Shown piece by piece: positions 5,790 through 8,116 of a stretch of 8,116 nucleotides of DNA. Position numbers and translations under genes: made by a program. Each line of letters starts with the position of its first letter. The stretch's first letter is position 1. This stretch comes from Thermoplasmatales archaeon (lineage in GTDB: Archaea > Thermoplasmatota > E2 > UBA202 > DSCA01), in NCBI GenBank assembly GCA_011049295.1, contig DSCA01000175.1, positions 1 through 8,116 on the forward strand, read 5' to 3'. Below the pieces are notes generated by a model, which was not told the origin of the DNA, searched no databases, and saw nothing but the letters and a program-made list of their open reading frames with translations.

Positions 5790-7295
5790 ATGTCGTGGAT
5801 AGATAAGGGCGTGCTGATTCTGGCGGTCGTGCTGCTGGTGGTCGGCACCCTGGGTAAGGGATTGGATACCCGTGATCAGGGAGGTATGACCGCGGACGTG
5901 CCCCGTGTCGGCCCGTTCACCAATCAGACGGAGGTGCCGGTATGGGAGTCCGGAGATTTCTGGGCCTACCGGGTGGGCATCTCCTACCAGGATACCGGAA
6001 CCCGGGCCGACCTGGAGCTGGAGGGGTTGCACGTGGAGGTGACGGCGGTGAACGGTGCTGCCTACACGCTGGCCTTCAACGGGGATGTGGCCGGCTCGGT
6101 GCTCATCGCCGGCATCGTGGAGGGCACCCTGCAGGACACGGTGATGGAGGGAACCATGGTAGTTCGGGCAGAGGACCTGGCCGTGGAGGAGGTCACCCAC
6201 ATGCACATAGAGGGTAGCATCAAGCGGCAACTGGTTACCAACGGTTTCCGGGCGGACCTTTCCCTGCGGCAAAACGTTACCCCGGCCGTCGCGCCCTATG
6301 ACTTCCCCATCGCGGTGGGCGAAACCTGGTCGGTGCCCCGCATGACGCTGTGGCTGTATCTACATGCCCAGGTGGACCTAGCCGTTCCCTACACCGTGAC
6401 CTACGATTTTCCGGTTTACCTGGAGGAGCACGTCCTCACCTGCCCCGGTCTGGAGGCCCTGGCCACCTCCGTCGGCACCTATGGCGATGCCTACCGCATC
6501 ACAGGTGCCGGGTCCCGCTACGACCTCTGGTATTCCCCGACGGCCAGAAACTCGATAGCTGTCGACTACGAAGGGGTGAGGATGTGGTACAACGAGAGCC
6601 TGTACTGGGACCTGCATACATTGGAGGCCGTTCTTCTGGACACCAGCTATCCCCCGGTCAACCAGCCTCCAGCTCCGCCCACCCGTCCCATTCCCGCCAA
6701 CAACTCGGTGAACGTGAGCCTGCGGCCCCAGTTGCAGTGGACCGGCAGCGACCCCGACGGAGACCCCCTGACCTACGACCTGTTCCTGGGGCCTGACTTT
6801 TCGCCTCCCCTGGCAGCGGAGAACCTGACCTCCCCCCTATATGAGCCGGCACTGCTGGACGCCGACACCACCTACTACTGGCGGGTTGTTGCCCGGGACG
6901 ACCACGGCCATGCCGCCTCCGGGCCGTTGTGGAGCTTCCGCACGGCGGCGGGGGACAACCGACCCCCGGAAACCCCGGTCCGCCCCTCCGGTCCCGCCTC
7001 GGGAACGGTCAACACCGCCTATACCTACACCTCCTCCTGCGTCGACCCCGACGGAGACGCCGTTTTGTATCGGTTTGACTGGGGGGACGGCAGCACGGGC
7101 GACTGGCTGGGACCCCTGGCATCGGGAGCCACGGTCAATGCCTCGCATTCATGGTCGGCGGTGGGCGCCTACGTCATCAGGGTGCAGGCCCGGGACGAGC
7201 ACGGTCTGGTCAGCGACTGGTCGGAGCCCCTGCCGGTGAGCATGCCCAAATCCCTGGTCGGGGTCACGGCCCGGTGCGGCGTTCCGCTGCTCTAG
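5790..7295 (+). CDS. Exported or membrane-anchored Fn3/PKD-domain surface protein
   Basis: This 501-residue protein has no recognisable enzyme motif and is probably a cell-surface or adhesion-type protein. Residues 7-24 are a single strongly hydrophobic helix, serving as signal peptide or N-terminal anchor. Residues about 45-290 form a beta-rich domain of unknown type, with landmarks GDFWAYRV (55-62) and VGETWSVP (176-183). Residues about 293-386 are Fn3-like (DPDGDPLTYDLF and DTTYYWRVVARD, the typical strand pattern). Residues about 391-484 are a PKD domain (DPDGDAVLYRFDWGDGS, then YVIRVQARDEHG). Seven N-glycosylation sequons (N45, 162, 268, 304, 308, 345, 450) fit an extracellular location. 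There is no C-terminal anchor or cell-wall sorting motif. PKD and Fn3 modules usually mediate protein or carbohydrate contacts; the ligand is unknown. The start is fixed by a strong Shine-Dalgarno. The next gene begins 49 nt downstream on the same strand with its own TATA box. Confidence 0.8.
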   Translation: MSWIDKGVLILAVVLLVVGTLGKGLDTRDQGGMTADVPRVGPFTNQTEVPVWESGDFWAYRVGISYQDTGTRADLELEGLHVEVTAVNGAAYTLAFNGDVAGSVLIAGIVEGTLQDTVMEGTMVVRAEDLAVEEVTHMHIEGSIKRQLVTNGFRADLSLRQNVTPAVAPYDFPIAVGETWSVPRMTLWLYLHAQVDLAVPYTVTYDFPVYLEEHVLTCPGLEALATSVGTYGDAYRITGAGSRYDLWYSPTARNSIAVDYEGVRMWYNESLYWDLHTLEAVLLDTSYPPVNQPPAPPTRPIPANNSVNVSLRPQLQWTGSDPDGDPLTYDLFLGPDFSPPLAAENLTSPLYEPALLDADTTYYWRVVARDDHGHAASGPLWSFRTAAGDNRPPETPVRPSGPASGTVNTAYTYTSSCVDPDGDAVLYRFDWGDGSTGDWLGPLASGATVNASHSWSAVGAYVIRVQARDEHGLVSDWSEPLPVSMPKSLVGVTARCGVPLL

Positions 7296-7314
7296 CTCTA
7301 ACCGGTGCCCATAC

Positions 7315-7322
7315 CTATAAAT
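7315..7322 (+). promoter_or_regulatory. TATA box of the beta-propeller gene
   Basis: CTATAAAT is a near-consensus archaeal TATA box centred about 26 nt before the ATG at 7345. This predicts leaderless transcription and favours 7345 over the in-frame ATG at 7321, which overlaps the box itself. It lies in the 49-nt gap after the PKD gene, so the two genes need not share a transcript. Confidence 0.6.
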
Positions 7323-7344
7323 GCCCCTCAACCCATGTCCATCT

Positions 7345-8116
7345 ATGAGCCGGAGGGAAGCCACATCTTCACCCCCCTTTGACTACCACATCCAGTGGCA
7401 GAAAGACTACGCGGAGGGGGGCGGACACATGGGGGTGGCCGTCGACTCCCTGAACAACGTCATCGTCTGCGGCATCCACAGGGATGAGAGCCAGGGCGTG
7501 GTGGTCAAGTACGACCCGGAGGGCCGGGAGATGTGGTCGGACCACGATTTTCCGGTTCCTCTGCGTCTCACCGCCCGCCGGGACGCCGGCGCCCTGTCTC
7601 TGCCCGATGAGATCACCCGGGTGCTGGGGACGGACTACGGCTACTTTTTTGACGTGGCGGTGGACGGGGAAAATAACATCGTGGTGGCCGGAACCTTTAT
7701 CGAGGAGTCCGGGAGGCGCAGCATCCTGCTGGTCAAGAAATACCGCCCCGACGGTACCACCCTGTGGGAGGTCACCCATACCCCCTTTCCGGTCACTATG
7801 GTCACCTCGGTGGGGATGGATTCCCGGAACAATGTCCTCATTGCCGGCGGGGGAACCGCCTCGGTCCTGGCTTTTCAGGCCCTGGTGATGAAATTGTCTG
7901 CAGCCAACGGCAGACGGCTGTGGAAGCGCACCCACCGGGCGGGCATCGTGGCCCTGTACACCGACCTGGCCGTGGACGAGCAGGACACCGTCTACACCGC
8001 CGGATTTACCAGCGACGGCAGCCGGGTCAGTCTGCTTCTAGCCAAGCGAGGCGGGCTGCTGGGCATGCCGGGGCCGACCTTCACCGGGACCCAGGCGGCA
8101 CCGGCCTCTCTTACCC
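7345..8116 (+). CDS. Beta-propeller repeat protein, partial, runs off window
   Basis: The frame is open from ATG 7345 to the right edge (257 codons seen) and its 3' end is missing. It encodes repeated blades with the pattern small-hydrophobic-V-D, NN or NT, V-hydrophobic-AG, then KYD/KYRPDG and LW, as in SBBP or PQQ-like beta-propellers. The aligned Asp residues fall at 34, 107, 159 and 211, so the last blades repeat every 52 residues and the first carries an insertion of about 21 (around 70-95). Full propellers of this type have 6-8 blades, so more should follow. There is no signal peptide: the first residues are polar (MSRREATSSPP), and an in-frame TAA at 7318-7320 blocks any upstream extension. 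There are also no N-glycosylation sequons in the visible part. Its role is unknown; binding or scaffolding inside the cell is the simplest reading. The start at 7345 is supported by the TATA box. Confidence 0.75.
   Translation, partial: MSRREATSSPPFDYHIQWQKDYAEGGGHMGVAVDSLNNVIVCGIHRDESQGVVVKYDPEGREMWSDHDFPVPLRLTARRDAGALSLPDEITRVLGTDYGYFFDVAVDGENNIVVAGTFIEESGRRSILLVKKYRPDGTTLWEVTHTPFPVTMVTSVGMDSRNNVLIAGGGTASVLAFQALVMKLSAANGRRLWKRTHRAGIVALYTDLAVDEQDTVYTAGFTSDGSRVSLLLAKRGGLLGMPGPTFTGTQAAPASLT

Noticed and set aside
7321..7344. In-frame ATG at 7321 as start of the propeller gene
   Set aside because: It overlaps the TATA box, so it would lie upstream of the transcript start; the ATG at 7345 is at the right distance.
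7369..7935. Minus-strand open frame of 188 codons at the right end
   Set aside because: The plus strand here carries clear propeller repeats that stay open to the edge; the minus frame is their complement and shows no domain.

Overview
The window looks like a GC-rich archaeal chromosome segment. Every gene start has an A/T-rich TATA-like box centred about 25 nt upstream (about 45 nt for the one gene with a leader), and four of the five genes appear to lack a leader. One gene is a geranylgeranyl-reductase-family flavoprotein, typical of archaeal lipid metabolism, and the histidine kinase has an archaeal-style H-box. Combined with a C25-like exported peptidase and a PKD/Fn3 surface protein, this best fits Thermoplasmatota or a neighbouring euryarchaeal lineage. 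That placement is inference, because no rRNA or other marker gene is present.

Layout: (1) positions 1-118 hold no confirmed gene, but they contain three short hairpins and a strong BRE/TATA-like promoter reading left off the window. (2) 119-2713, minus: a secreted C25 (gingipain-like) peptidase of 864 residues with a cell-wall-binding-repeat-like N-terminal region. (3) 2714-2792: a compact divergent promoter region. (4) 2793-4598, plus: a soluble PAS-GAF-PAS histidine kinase. (5) 4608-5672, minus: a geranylgeranyl-reductase-family FAD oxidoreductase, convergent with the kinase and only 9 nt from it. (6) 5673-5789: a second divergent promoter region. (7) 5790-7295, plus: an exported or membrane-anchored protein with a beta-rich N-terminal domain, an Fn3-like domain and a PKD domain; it is the only gene with a clear Shine-Dalgarno. 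(8) 7345 to the right edge, plus: a truncated beta-propeller-repeat protein without a signal peptide.

Gene orientation alternates (-, +, -, +, +) and each gene has its own putative TATA box, so the window reads as five single-gene units rather than an operon. Two proteins (C25 peptidase, PKD protein) belong to the cell surface. The kinase, the reductase and probably the propeller protein act inside the cell or at the inner membrane face. I see no phage, insertion sequence, CRISPR array, tRNA or rRNA. No clearly new multi-gene system is evident. The most unusual points are the C25 architecture, the possible small RNA or small ORF at the left edge, the three-codon ORF at the predicted transcript start of the PKD gene, and the signal-less propeller protein.
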